A stretch of DNA of 64,000 bases from assembly GCA_963682055.1 (NCBI GenBank), contig OY821740.1:34616795-34680794 (forward strand). The letters run 5' to 3'. The DNA comes from Primula veris (Eukaryota > Streptophyta > Magnoliopsida > Ericales > Primulaceae). Below, in pieces: positions 1 through 12,926 of this stretch. The translations under genes were made by a program, and so were the position numbers. Numbering within the stretch: the first letter of the stretch is position 1; every line of letters starts with the position of its first letter. Below the pieces are notes generated by a model, which saw only the letters and a list, made by a program, of their open reading frames with translations, searched no databases and was not told where the DNA came from.

Positions 1-1113
1 TTAGTTCCGAAAAATTCTGCAAAAATATCTTCTGCATTTCGAGGATTTTGGAACTCGTCGCTTCCATTAGTGCCAGGTGGCGGCATATCATTTAGCCCTT
101 CTTCGCCATATTGGTCGTAGATTTTCCTTTTGTTGGCATCACTCAAAATCTGAATAAACAAGTAAATAGTTAGAAAACCTTGAAAAAATATATTACAAAA
201 AACCGCGTAATCAGCTTTGAGAAATTTGGAAAACCTATCAGCTGTTATAATTGCTTCAATTGGATCATAGCATCTCATGACGCTCTATAACGAAAAAAGA
301 AAAAAAGCTGAAAATCCACTAATGAGGCTTTTTCGGTTTCTGCCTTTCAAGTTAATTTTTTTACGCATAGTTGCAACGTGTTTGGTTCGCCAACTTTGAT
401 CCTAACATGAAAAAAAATAGAAAGTCGGATTGAACTAGATTATTTCTCATTGTCCAATAAGTCAAGCTTACTTTGTTTTTTTTAAAGCTGCAAAACAAGC
501 TCTTAATACATATCCGAAACCAAAAGACCCTCTCTCTGTGCACACATGTTTTCTCTACTATACTTTTTTTAAGAATAATCGAAAAGTAAACAAATTCTTT
601 CTACGATTGATCAAAATAATAATCTACAAGGGCTGCGAAAATAATTAATTCCATACGCATACTCGTTTCATGTTTTAGTCATACCAAGAGTTGTTTGATA
701 GCAGTTTTAAATCAAATAAGTGGAAATTATGACTTTAAGAAAAAAGCTGGGATAATCTAGCTCAAAATTTCCATTTTTCATGCCAAAAACCTAGAAAACC
801 TCAGGTATTAAACACGTCATCAAAATATAATATAAAGTTAAGCGAAAAGAAAATCTAGCTGAGAAAACGCAACGAGACAAGTCCTAATAAATCAACAACA
901 ATGCAATAGCTTAAAGTTATAATTCTAAAATTTAGTATATACACGTACATCATAAGCTTCTGAAATTTGCTTAAATTTGGCCTCAGCCTCTTTTTTGTCG
1001 TTAGGGTTCTTATCGGGATGCCACTTCATGGCCAATTTACGATATGATTTCTTTAAGTCATCGTCCGTTGCGTTCTTTTCCACATTCAGTATCGTGTAAT
1101 AGTCTACACCCAT
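1..1113 (-). CDS. DnaJ/Hsp40 co-chaperone, class B type (5' part; continues off left edge)
   Basis: Two coding exons are visible: 949-1113 (ATG at 1113-1111, 55 codons) and 1-149, joined in phase 0 over an intron at 150-948 (donor GTACGT, acceptor TTCAG). Exon 1 is a typical J-domain N-terminus: [11 protein letters not shown], the [17 protein letters not shown] segment with the HPD triad that stimulates Hsp70 ATPase, and FKQISEAYD. Exon 2 continues with [19 protein letters not shown], the end of the J domain, followed by a Gly/Pro/Asn-rich stretch and an F-A-E-F-F motif typical of the G/F region of DNAJB/Sis1 proteins. The C-terminal substrate-binding domains would lie left of the window, so this is a partial gene rather than a truncated one. 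It is inferred to be a cytosolic or nuclear Hsp70 partner, since no targeting signal precedes the J domain. The class-B assignment rests on the visible G/F start and is less certain than the DnaJ call. Confidence 0.9.
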
Positions 1114-2273
1114 CTATTCACCTAATTATCTTTATGAACACAATTTTGTATTTGTATTATATATATATTTGATTTGCAGCAAAAGATAATTAATTTTTTG
1201 GAAGAAAGAAAAAGAAAAGATATTTGTATCGTCTTTGTCTCTCTTTTTTTTCCTAAATAAACTAATGCAGCGAGAAACTCGTTGGTCTAAGTTTTTCAAA
1301 AAACGGTTGTAACTAACTCTAAGGAGAACTCGAATATTTTATAATTCTAAATTCATAAAGTATAAAACTATATTTGTGTAGGACTGGAAACAAATAATCA
1401 GAGGTAACCTATCATGACCGAAAACCGAACATGACCGAGCCGATATACGGAAATAGAAATAGACCCAATACCAGAAAAACACACTATATTACCAATAATA
1501 ATTATAGCAACAATAGACATGACAACATAATGATAACGTTGTATTTCCGTAAAAATAATAATTGATACTATGTTTTTTGAGTCAACCCACCAAAACTACT
1601 TATTTTGGTCGGGCCAAATTTGGTAAGACATGGGTACGGCTCCGGTACTTTCTCAGTACATATAAGAATATTTATTTTTATTTCTCAAAAATAATATAAG
1701 TTTTTATATGTGCGAATTTAAATATTTTAAGACAAAAACTTTGAGCTCATTTTAGAAATATTGATCTAAAAATTAATAATAGATGACTATACAAAAAACC
1801 CAACATATTAGACTATATATACCCACCACTCCTATTGTTTTGATTTTAAGGCCATGATATTGATATTTTATTCTTTATTAATGATCTATTAACAACTATC
1901 ATAATTCTTACCAAAAACCTAAGAAAATTATAGTATAAAACTAGTTATTCACGTAATTAATTATTTCAATAACTGTTACTAGGGAAAACGGAAGCGCAAA
2001 ACGAAACGTGAAAATAATAAGAAGCGAAAACGATAACCGAGAAGTGGGAAACGACAAACACGATTTCTTCGGGAGGTGAATGATTATTCGAAACGAAGCT
2101 AGTACATGTTTCAATCTTCTAAGATTTCTCAAAACCAAATACTTTGGGGGATATTTTTGCAGTATCATAAAGAAATGGAATCAAATAGTAAAATATTAAA
2201 ACCTCTGGTCTTTAGTTTACTATTTAGCTTGAGTGGATGAGCTAAAGAAGAAAAAGAAGCAGAGAGCTTAGCA
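1114..2273. promoter_or_regulatory. Divergent intergenic region between DnaJ and PPD5 genes
   Basis: About 1.16 kb of AT-rich DNA separates two divergently transcribed genes and presumably holds both promoters and leaders. A pyrimidine-rich stretch near 1240-1255 and AT-rich TATA-like runs (for example 1160-1170) lie upstream of the DnaJ start. No reading frame in it looks like a gene; the open frame at 1941-2168 on the minus strand has no recognisable family feature. Confidence 0.5.
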
Positions 2274-5200
2274 ATGGCTCTTCTCTCTTCTCTCTCTACT
2301 TTTCAACAACTCAGGTAACACAAAATACTCCTCAAATACCCATTACACCTTTTTTTTATGTTCTTTATTTTTTACACTTTTTGAGCTAGGAAAAAAAATA
2401 GTAAGTAAGAGTCAGGGCCGAAGCGACGGAGTTTGAGTAATAAAAATAAGGGGGTGGCACTTGATTAATTTTAACCAAATACAGTAAAAATGTATGTGAC
2501 TAAAAAAATTGAAATTACTCGTTACGGTTTTTGAGCTAGAGAAAAGTAGTATAGTGTGATTTTTAAGAGAAACGAGCAGGGGCATTTCTTTGTTTAAACT
2601 TCCTGATTCATTTTTAGCTAGGAAACTAAGCTGAAAATATGGAAATCTAGATAAGTTCAGGCCTAATAACTAGCAAAAATATGCCGTTGTGGAGGACCTA
2701 GACCATTTTTTTTTGTTTTTTTGTAATCACAGGGGTGCTGAAAACGCTAGAATCGGTATTTTTTTTCCAATGTACATGATAAAATATTGTTTTTTCTCAC
2801 AATATGCGGGTACCTTAGCCAGAAATTATAAATGGGGTGCCCGAACTGACATAAAAAATAGTATTAAGTGAAAAAGGAGATTATGAGGGGTGTCACTTCT
2901 CCATCTTCAACAATTTGTATTAAAATTCCTGTCAAAAATAAAAGAACTACAATTTTGGGTGGCGTTGCACTCGATGGTCACTACTTAGCTCTCCGTGCAT
3001 TTTAGCTTTGAATTTTTGTAAAAAGGTATTAATTTTAGTTAACAATCTTTTTACCTAGTTGTGATGAATACTCCAGAATCTTTGTGTTTTTGTTTACGTT
3101 ATTCGGCTAATACTTATGAATACTATTTCAGAACTGGCATTAGTTCATTTAAAAAAAAAATCATCCATAATCTTAATGTTTATCATTCTAGAGTGGCTTC
3201 TTCTTTTCAAGATTGTTTCTTTGTGCACTAGATTACAATCTTAGCTGAAATTTGGGCTTTCTTTTCAGATTCGGAACTGGGATTAGTTCACCTAAGAAGA
3301 AATGCAGACACTTTGAAAAAATGGTTTGTTCTAATCATCAGCTGAACACCAATATACAGGAAGAGCTTTACCTCAGAAGAAGTTTGATGCATTTTGGATT
3401 ATCTTCTTCAATTGCTTTGGCTTTTCCACCATCAGGTAATATTCATGAACTTTGTGATTGTTAAAGTGTTAATATTTGCAGTTTTAGTTTTTTCTTTTTT
3501 TATTTGCTTCACTGAATATCTAATTGATACTAATTTTAGTTCCCCCAGTTGCTGGAACAATTGCTAAGATTTGTGGCAATAAAAATTGCTCAATCTTAGA
3601 TGATTTATGAGAAAGAAAATGAGTGGAATACAAAAAGCTCTTACGATAACTCGCCAAAAATTATTTGTCCAATCTAACACTGGTTTAGAAAAATGACAAT
3701 GTGTTTGCCATTTTTTTCAGAAAAGACAGATCACCTTTTATGAGTTTTTGTTGGATTTTTTTTGTATGTATCGTTAGGTTATTGAAAATTATTTATTTGT
3801 ATATTTGTCGGTGGCATTGTTCTTGCATTGTTCAACGTCTTTAGTCTTTTTTGTAGTTTGATAAAATTATTCCTTGATACACTTGGTTCCGCTTCTCTTT
3901 CTTTTGTTCTTTAAATATTAGAATAGCACTTTATTGTTGATTTTATTACCATCATATTCCTTTTCTTTAAATAAGCAAAACTGCATATTCTTGAGATGGG
4001 AAGTTTACTTGAAGATTTGATACTTTGGGCTAAATATACTAGATGGTTGATAAAACTTGTATTTTTTGTAATTTTATATAGTTTAAGATGGACGTACTAG
4101 TGAAGTAGTGATTATTACATAATAAAGTTATTTCTAGTCTATTAGGGAAGCATGTTTTTATATTGTTATGTATCTACCATTCTACTTACCGAGTACTCAC
4201 AATTTTGACTACTGTCTACTGATGCAGGGTATTCTGCTGATGAAGCAAAAATGGATTCATTTGTTGACGAAATTAATGCATATTCTTATCAATGTCCCAC
4301 AGTGTTACCTACCAAAAAGTTCCAGTTTAAATGGTATGCACTATAAAGTTTATACATTAAGAACAGTCCATTAATTCATTGTCAATTGTTATTGACCAGA
4401 TGATGATTGTAATTTTTTCAATTGTAGAACATGAAAAATTAACTGATTAAAAGGAGATTCCAATTCCCAGTAGAGTATATCTCACTGATACAATGGCTTT
4501 TAGTGTGGCGTTTGGTGAATGTATGGGATTAGATTTACAAGTTATGAATTCTTAACAAAAAATACAGCCAATGAGAGGCCTCTACAAGTAATCAAATGTT
4601 GAAGACAGTAAGTAGCATAATGTTTCTCTTACTAACAAATAAAGCTTTTATTGAGATATTAGCACATCGTTTAACACTTAAATGCATTTAAGTTCTCCTT
4701 GTACGTGCTATTATAAAATCATTAACAGCATTACGTTGTGATGAGCAGCTATATTAACAGCCTTATGTTATAGGGTGCAATCTCGCAAGCCAGAGCGTTA
4801 TTCATCTGCTGCACCTCTCTCTCGTAAGTAGTAGATAATTTTCCTCAACAAGAATATGGAGTATTTATCCATTATAAAAAATTGATTTTCGAAGATACTT
4901 ACTATTTTGGGAATTTTGTATAATATGTACCTAAAACTTATATGTACTCCTATTTTAGACCTTTAGTCATTTTTTTGTGTTCGTCGGATAGAATCGTTGG
5001 GCTAGTCAACATGCATTGAAATCAAACTAAATTGATTTTTTTCCCAACACGATGCAGCTGATGCTCGTCTACGAATAGTATCTGAGCGTGTGGATATTAT
5101 TGATAACCTCATCATTTCTATTACGGTAACTCCTAAATTTCAACACATTTGCTATTCTTTGGGGTCGGCTTTTTTTAGTTTGATTATTTTTTATTCTTCT

Positions 5201-7516
5201 ATTCAGATAGGTCCTCCAAACAAGCAGTTCTTGAAAACGATGGACAAGAGTGCTTGGACTGCAAAGGATGTTGCAGAGTCTGTATTATCCGACAAATCCG
5301 CTTTGGTAATTTAAATTTTAATACAAAGGTTAACTGTAGTTCTGTACACCAATCTCTCACCTTTTAACAATTTGTACTCTGTTCTATCAACAATCCTAAT
5401 TTTGTCATGGATCTACATGCTTTAAAATGAGATGCTTTCGTCAATCTAGTTGGAAGTTTGTCGATCATGTGCGTACTAAGGGCTAATTTGTTATATTTTA
5501 CACCAAACAATTCGTCAATTTGTATACTAATCCCTGCATATTCAACATTTTGTACACCATCTTATCTCGTTTGCTACCTGCTCACTTATGTATCCAGGAG
5601 TATATCTACTCTGAAAAAAGATCAGTGACAAAATTAAGAATGTTGGTAGGGGGCAGTGTACGAATTGCTGAAGCATTGTGTATATATGCAACTAACCCTC
5701 AAAACAATGCAGAATTTAGGAAAATAGCATTAGTACCAAAGTAACTTTTTTTTTTTTTTGCAGAGAGTCACGCCAAGTCAACGAATGGCTGAAAGCTCTG
5801 TTCTTGATGCGCATTTGGCAGAAGTAAACTGAAAATTCTGTATAATTCCAGTTGTTTCATACGCACTTGGCACTTCTATATGGTATTGAAGCTGTTTTTC
5901 TTTCAGGTTGAGGGCGAGCCATACTGGTATTATGAGTATCTTGTCCGCAAATCACCGACTAAAGTCGTAAGTTTCAATTACAGTAATCTAGTTTTCTTGT
6001 AAGTTATATGATCTAATGAACGATTATTAAGAAACCAAGTTGGCTTTCTATTTCCTCTCAGGTCAATGATTCCAATATATTTCGGCATTACATTGGTGCT
6101 ACAGCAGAACGTGATGGTAGGTACCTTTTTTGCATATGTAGTCTGTATGTATTTGGATAATTTAACCAGGGAAATAATATTTTTTAAAATTATAAAAATG
6201 TTAAGGCCCTATGGCTCTATGTTAGAGCTTAGAAGTGAATAAGTTGGCCTATATGAGGTAAAAAAAAGAATTGGGTTCATCCGTAGAGAACCCAAAAAGG
6301 CCAGATTTTTATGATGGGCCTCCAAATGCCTTGAACCTATTAACAAAAAGGCAAATTTCCTGAGCGTAAAAGCCTTAAGAAAAAGATCTTAAAATTCTAC
6401 AAGTATTATTTTTAGTGCAGTATAAGATGGTTTAATAAAAAAATCCTAGATGGTAACATCAACATGGCTTGTTTTCAATGATGTTTCTTAGGTTTTGTGG
6501 TTTTATCCATTGTTGCCATCATGCCATGTATTTGTGTGTAATCACTGATCGCTAAATCCCCTCAGTTGTAAACTTAAAGGTGTGCTTTATTGCAGGTTTT
6601 TTGTATTCGTTAAGTGCTTCAACTCTTGACAAAAAATGGAATGATGTAAGTCTCTTGTTTTGCATTCTTACACTTTTTTTATTTGATGGAACATGTGTCA
6701 GACAGTCAGAGTAACAATAAAATTCAACTATTGTGTTTTATCATTTGAATGTATGATATATTGATATCTGCTTTATGTTCTGAACAAGCCCTTGTCATTC
6801 GACCAGGGGAAAGTTACTTGACGAATAAGATTATAAGGTTTATAAATCTATCAGACTTACAATCTTTAAGAATCTATGTTTCGATTTGTTTTTTTGTATG
6901 TTTATAGTTTGCACGAGAATAGTGAGTGTTTTGATCTTTTGACAAACATGTCTTTCGGAATAGGCCATTTTTTGTGTTTTTGATGGGATATTATCGACTC
7001 TTTTGGTCTACAAGCCATAGTCTGTTTTTTGTGGGATCAAATCGACTTTTTTGGTCTACAACCCCTTTATTCTTATTGTATGAAATGGGAATATTGGATG
7101 AATTGAGCTCAAACGTTCCAACCAAAAAATTCCGTAAAGTTATTCTATCGAACCTTTGAACATTAGTAAGTGGTATTACCAAACCACATGCATCAAATTG
7201 GGTGTTCCGAATTCTAACAAACCTTTAATGTTTAATACCATTAAAGATTGTTTTGTTCCAAATTGCTAATATTGATCTTATCCGTGTTTTATAAAAATCT
7301 ATTGGATTCTAATTCTTATCTGTTTATGATATGATCTTGATGAGATTGTTATTTGACTCACGCTCTTTACCTTAGTCTAGCCTATGATTTGTAAAGAGTG
7401 TTTTTTTCCCTATATAGATGGGGCCTTATTTGGAGCAAATTGCAACTTCGTTTCGCCTTCTTCCTCCCACGGATAACTATGTTCCTCCATACAAAGACCC
7501 ATGGAGATTTTGGTGA
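2274..7516 (+). CDS. PPD5: PsbP domain-containing thylakoid lumen protein (PPD5-like), complete, 11 exons
   Basis: Exons: 2274-2314, 3269-3435, 4228-4333, 4774-4823, 5058-5125, 5207-5305, 5764-5823, 5907-5966, 6062-6116, 6596-6645 and 7418-7516. All junctions are GT-AG and the frame stays open to TGA at 7514-7516, giving 284 residues. The N-terminus is Ser-rich like a chloroplast transit peptide. Exon 2 then has a twin-arginine segment (LRRSLMHFGLSSSIALAF) followed by small residues, which reads as a Tat-type lumen-targeting signal. The mature part has the PsbP fold signatures RKPERYSSAAPLSPDARLRI, IDNLIISIT, IGPPN, TAKDVAESVLSDKSAL, GEPYWYYEYLVRKSPTK, and the tail VPPYKDPWRFW. From family knowledge, PsbP-domain proteins are small lumen proteins tied to photosystem assembly; the role of this member is not shown by the sequence. 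The PPD5 assignment rests on recalled similarity, and another PPD paralogue is possible. Confidence 0.88.
2315..3268 (+). other. Intron 1 of the PPD5-like gene, repeat-rich
   Basis: This 954-bp intron separates the first 13 codons from the rest of the transit peptide. It contains G-rich patches (about 2413-2460 and 2955-2990) that resemble edges of degraded transposable elements. No complete element with terminal repeats could be defined. Confidence 0.45.
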
Positions 7517-9128
7517 TAAGAGAGTTTCGCCTGCTGGTTTTTACTTTTGATGAGCTGTGGTTATGTAGAATGCAATTTTGCAATTAGCTGTTTGAGCCTC
7601 ATTGTAAATTTGGTTAATGTACAAGTTTAAAGTGGTGTAACAGTTCTGAGAATAGCTTATTGATCCTCCTTTTGTCATTCACTTTTAGTTTGTTTCTGCA
7701 TGACGTGCAACTTCAAGGTAATAAACTGCTTCATCCGAGGATGATCAACAATTTGGGTTTGTTTGGATTACGACTTGTAGCGGACAAAGTAAACAGTGTA
7801 GGAAACCTCAATTTTAAGCGGCAAAGTAAACAGTGTATAACTTGTAACAAAAGAAGTTTCTAAAGTTGCATCTGAACAAGTTTGTATAGGATATTGCTCC
7901 AAAACAGACTTAAAACTGAAACGCATCTTGTTGACTCCAACTTTTAAGCAAATAAACTGGTTCATAGTGATCGAGAAGAAAAGATAAGTCAATTTAAATC
8001 CAGCATTTTGTGAAAATTCTTTTTTTTTCAATTCCGGGCAACCGAATATAAATTATATAATAGTAAATCTTATAAATAAATAAAAACTGATTAATAAGGA
8101 AAAAAACTGAGCGGCACAAGGATTCCAGATTGTGAAGCACTAAAAGCCAATCCCCGGAGTTTTGTGACAGAAAACGCACTTAAAAAATCGAGCCTTGCTC
8201 AACTTTTTTTTAGTATGTGGGGGAGTAAAGCTTTTTTTGTTCCTAGGTAGTTTCTCCTCTGATTACTAAACAAACTTGTAAAAATCATATGCGAAACAGT
8301 TGTAATCTTAATTAATTTTAGGGTTAAAGCCAGTTTAATAATACAATAAATGATATAAGCACCGAAATATTATGCACATTATTTGGTGCAAAAACTAAGT
8401 ACAATTCTGACCCTGATAGACTATCATTATTTTTTATTATGACGTGCATCTGGAACTCTTAAACTGTGTTTATTCGGTGAATCTTTAATTAATGCTAACT
8501 AAGTTAAATGATTAAAAAATGTATATTTTGTATTGAACTTGCATTTTCCGAACTGATATTTAATATTAGCTTAAGAAACTCTATAACTATAAATGATAAA
8601 TCAATGAATAAAAAGTTGGTTCAGCTTTTGTATTTCAAAATTATTGATTTGCAGATTGGGAAGTAAAATTAAACAGTTGAACTTTCACTCTGCTTGTTCA
8701 TCTGTTCTGCTCATCTTTTTTGGGGTATGCTCAGATCACCAGGAGGATCCCCTATGTGACAAAATATTCCATAAATCTTATACATTATATCCGTAAAACT
8801 GGACTCGATAGGCACTAGAACAAGAAACTGATTCTAGAGTAATGATAGCATGTGTATATATACTAGCATAAAATTCATTCAATAGTAAGAACGCAATTTA
8901 ATTTCCTTTTACATCTTCTACAGACAAGTACACACTCGAATTATATAGACAATTCGAGTTTGTCTTAAACTTCAAATAAACAAAAAGCAATTACATTCAT
9001 GTCACGCAAAATCATTACCAACTTTGATTGTGCCGATGCTAGCAGGAAACACAATCTCTATATGAAAAAATATCGTTTTGCATTATACATTATAGTTTCC
9101 TTTTACTTAACAATCCTGCGATGATCAG
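7517..9128. other. Intergenic region between PPD5-like and SYP3 genes (tail to tail)
   Basis: The two flanking genes converge here, so both 3' UTRs and poly(A) sites lie inside. The sequence is AT-rich with scattered T runs. The short open frames at 7660-8179 show no family feature and no codon bias that would support a gene. Nothing else was recognised. Confidence 0.5.
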
Positions 9129-12100
9129 TTACGCCACAAAAAATAGGAAAACCATAAGGAAAAACACCAGTACAAAAAATATTTTGATCATCAACCATCT
9201 ATTAGAGGATATGCTGCTAAGGTATTTAAGCAATGCCCCTTGCGCACCCTCGACATTTGCCAATGTGTCATCCATGTTTTCATCAATCCTGCCACAAAAG
9301 AATCATCTTGTTATAAACATAAAGAGCTCAATCAACCAAGATATCTTTGCACAAGTCAGCAAATATATGCACTCAACCACATATATAATTTCCTCCCATC
9401 AGCAGGCACAGTCTTGCAATCACATGAGAATTGCTCTCAGAACACCTATTAATCTAAGACCAATCAAAAACTCCAGCATTACCCATATCAAGGTGGCAGT
9501 TGGCACAAAACATAACTAATACTGGAAAGAACAGTTTCCCTTATTCCCTTTATTCACATACATAGTTTTAAATCAGGAAGGAGATATCTACAACAGAAAC
9601 ACCTGACATCTCTTAAATGCAGTACTGGCAGCTCTTTGAAAGAGTCTAAAACACTACAACCCACCACAGGAGCCCCCTGGCATAGTCGCATAACCTATAT
9701 ACTATAGTAACCAATAGAGAGAGATATAGACATTTGAATCCTTACTCCAGTCATAACGTTAAAGAAAATGATTGTTGCCTCACTTATTTACCGCACCTCT
9801 TTAACCCACCTTGACGTGGACCATTGTTCAACCGGTATTGTAAATGTAACAAACTACAGGGATCACAATTTTAAAAATCTAATATGCAATTATATTGGTG
9901 GAGTAAATCGGTGGGCCAAATATTGGATAAATATCAGTGCTCCTACGGTAAGCAGTTTTCCAGTCAATAAAATGGCATATCCAAACATTCCATGAGAAAG
10001 TGCACGTAACAACAATGCTGTTTGCTATACGTAATTGCAGTAATTGTAAGCAATACCTGATAGCAACTTCTCCTTGCTGAGAAACCAAAGTAGCCAGCTG
10101 GTTGAAGATACTGCCAAGCTCATGAATAGTTGACTCGACATTTTGAAGAGCTTCAGCTCTACTTTGCATATAGCTATCTTGTAAAGGGACCATCTGTTGT
10201 TGCTGCTGTTGTTGCAGCAAAGGTTGACTCTCCCCGTCTGCCTGTTTTCTATAAAAAGAAAAAAGGAAAAAAAAAAGGAAGAGGAGGTACATTAATATGC
10301 CTTATTAATGTCCGAAGTTACCTACTTCACAAAAGTAAAATGTGAACCTCAGATTAGCCCGCGAACCTAGAAACATAATTTAATTTAGTGTCCATAGTTT
10401 TAGTAGTAACACTTCTGGTCCTCATAGTTTAAATACAAATAAAGGCGGTATGTATAGTACCAAATCAGCAGTGTTGATCCAAACAGTTTCAGTACGTCAA
10501 CTGGTGGTCCTTCTTGTGGAGTGTAGCAACTTAAACATGTGAACACTTCAGAAACCTTACTTAAAGAATGGGGACTATTAGTGCAACATACTCAAACTAA
10601 GAGGGCCATGGGTTTTAGTTGACACTATGAGGACCAGATAGAAATTCACTAAGAGTTCAGCACTGTTGGACGGTAATTGATTACTAATGCACATCTTTAC
10701 ATGCAATGGATCAGGTTATTTTCTAAAGTACTAAACATCTGATATTAGGATTAATTTTCTTATGCAAGTAATGAATGCCAAAAAGGCACAACTTAACTCA
10801 AGTACTTTGTCACTTTATGCACAGGGAAAAAACTCGACTCTGGGGTCTCTGGGGCTTACATAACGCACTAACGCATAAATGCTTCAACCGAATCCAATGA
10901 GGAAATATAAACATGAAGACTTGAACAATTTCTAGGAAAGGGTGTCATGATCAGAGATTTAGTCTTTATATATATATATATATATATATATACCTTGGGA
11001 AGAGCTGGGACGAAGATGCGGAATCGTTATTAGCCCAAGGAGGAGGAGAAATTGACGAGCTGGCAGCTGACCTTGTCGCCAGTGGACGTTGGCGGACAAA
11101 AGGATTAGCAGCATCCTTGGAAGCGGTAGCTGAAAACAATTGTCTTCTGTTTTCATGAACCTTCAAGTTCTGAATAAATTAGAAAGAACACATTAGAAAC
11201 CTGATAAGATACTGCCTGCTACAAAATTGATTCAGCCTTGGTTCCATTAATTAAACGTTATATTAATATTTGGAGAATATTGGAGCTCTTCCGCATACAA
11301 AGGCTGTGTTGGCTGCACATTTTAAGCTCAGGTTTTTTGCCTTTTGCCTTCGGCTTTTTTTGCTTAAAATCTGGACTGCATCTGGTACGTCAGTTTATAA
11401 CGACGAATTTTTCTGGGTTTTTTCCCTAGAAAACTATAAATTTTGAAGTAATGTATCTAGTTTTTTTTCTCAAACTCAAAATATCCCAGCTTGTTTGCTT
11501 AAAAGTAACAACCAAACATAAATTCCATTGTAATCAAAACAGAATTTGATCATTCATTTACTTAATTTGTTGTTCTGCAATGCCAAAAAGTTATGAGTTA
11601 CATTATAAATCTAATAATGGCATTGCTGATACAAATTGCGGCCATACCTCTGTTCTCATGGTAAGAACTTCCTTAAATTCTTTGGTAGTGCTCATTAAAC
11701 GATTCTTTAAATCATCCACAACTGTAGTCGAATGACTACTCGTATCACTTGAAATATTTTCATACTCATTACGATTGTTGCAGTGAAATTGAAGGTCTAC
11801 AACAGCTGAATTTAGAGCAGTGATATCTTGTTTAATAACTGCAGTAAGCTCCTGAATTTCCATGGTGGGGTCATCAAAAACCGAAGTTCTCTTTGCCACT
11901 GCACAAGGCATGAAAATTAAAGTTAAAACTCCACTTGAGTAGAAAGTACAGGGAACTCGAATGGCTAATGCACAGTCAATTTTTTCCTGAACAAACCTCC
12001 TAAAGATAACCTGGTGAAGATATCAAGTAAATGATCAAAGAGCCATGATAGGCATCACGATTTTTCATCACACTTGTAACTTAAGTATTTTTTTCCCGTA

Positions 12101-12300
12101 CATCCATCAGAACATACTTAAAGAGTCAGTTCGGCTGAGACAGAAGTGCATGACAGATATCAATTTACCAAATCAAACATAGACTAACAAGATAACACAT
12201 ATCACTTCACTTCACAATAACCAAAAATAACAAAAAGTAAATAGTGATATCATGACTCTCTCTCTCTCTCCCCCCCCCCCCCCCCCCCCACACACCACCA

Positions 12301-12335
<35 letters not shown>

Positions 12336-12926
12336 TAAAACATCCCGAAAAACTCAAAATCATGAAATTACAAATTCTCTATACCCGTTAATACCAAGTT
12401 CACTCCCTTTATCACTATAAGCTCTTACGACATGAGCATTTTAATTGTCATGTCTAATTAATCAAACGATGAGTCAAATACACTAATCAAACATGCCACA
12501 ATCTATAAATCAGGACTACACATGGGGAAAAAAAACATAACGAAAGATCCAGACATAAAATTTGATCCAGCATAAAATAATTCCCTGGAGCGCCTATAAC
12601 AAGAAACATTAAATTCGTAGAATAACATACAGCGTCTATCATTGCACATCACGAACATAATTAATCAGCTAAAGGGATTTCTCACATTTTGCTAGCTTCG
12701 ATAGCTTCTGGGACGTTTGGTGTATCGCTAGCCCAATATTTGAGGCCCTTTTGTTGAACTCAGACTGCTTAGCAATTGCCACCCTTTTATCCTCAGGTCT
12801 CGAGCTACTGGTACTGCCCGACCCATTTTGCAGCGACAACGAAAAAGACTTCTTTAACGTCTCAGCTACTCCCTGAAACTCATGCGTTCGGTCTCTGAAC
12901 GACAAATTTGCAGCTTTGGGCGGCAT
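9129..12926 (-). CDS. SYP31: Qa-SNARE syntaxin of the SYP31/SYP32 (syntaxin-5) group, complete, 5 exons
   Basis: Exons in coding order: 12686-12926 (ATG 12926-12924), 11648-11898, 10994-11169, 10057-10248 and 9129-9288 (TAA 9131-9129), giving 339 residues with GT-AG junctions throughout. Exon 1 carries the syntaxin-5 N-peptide region (FRDRTHEF) and the EFNKRASNIGLAIHQTSQKL helix. Exon 2 has the Habc-like segment (MEIQELTAVIKQDITALNSA, then DDLKNRLMSTTKEFKEVL). Exon 3 is a Ser/Pro-rich linker, and exon 4 a seven-Gln run followed by the SNARE helix (SRAEALQNVESTIHELGSIF, QLATLVSQQGEVAIR). Exon 5 has the end of the SNARE helix (IDENMDD) and a C-terminal membrane anchor (WLMIKIFFVLVFFLMVFLFF, then VA). 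From the family, it acts in ER-Golgi and intra-Golgi fusion as a tail-anchored Qa-SNARE. The upstream in-frame TTG gives no competing ATG. The choice between SYP31 and SYP32 is by memory. Confidence 0.93.
12254..12333. repeat. Compound microsatellite (TC)n-(C)n-(CA)n in SYP3 intron 1
   Basis: Inside the intron at 11899-12685, a TC run passes into about 19 consecutive C and then into an imperfect CACCA/(CA)n tract ending near 12333. It is likely to vary in length and to be prone to sequencing error. Confidence 0.95.
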
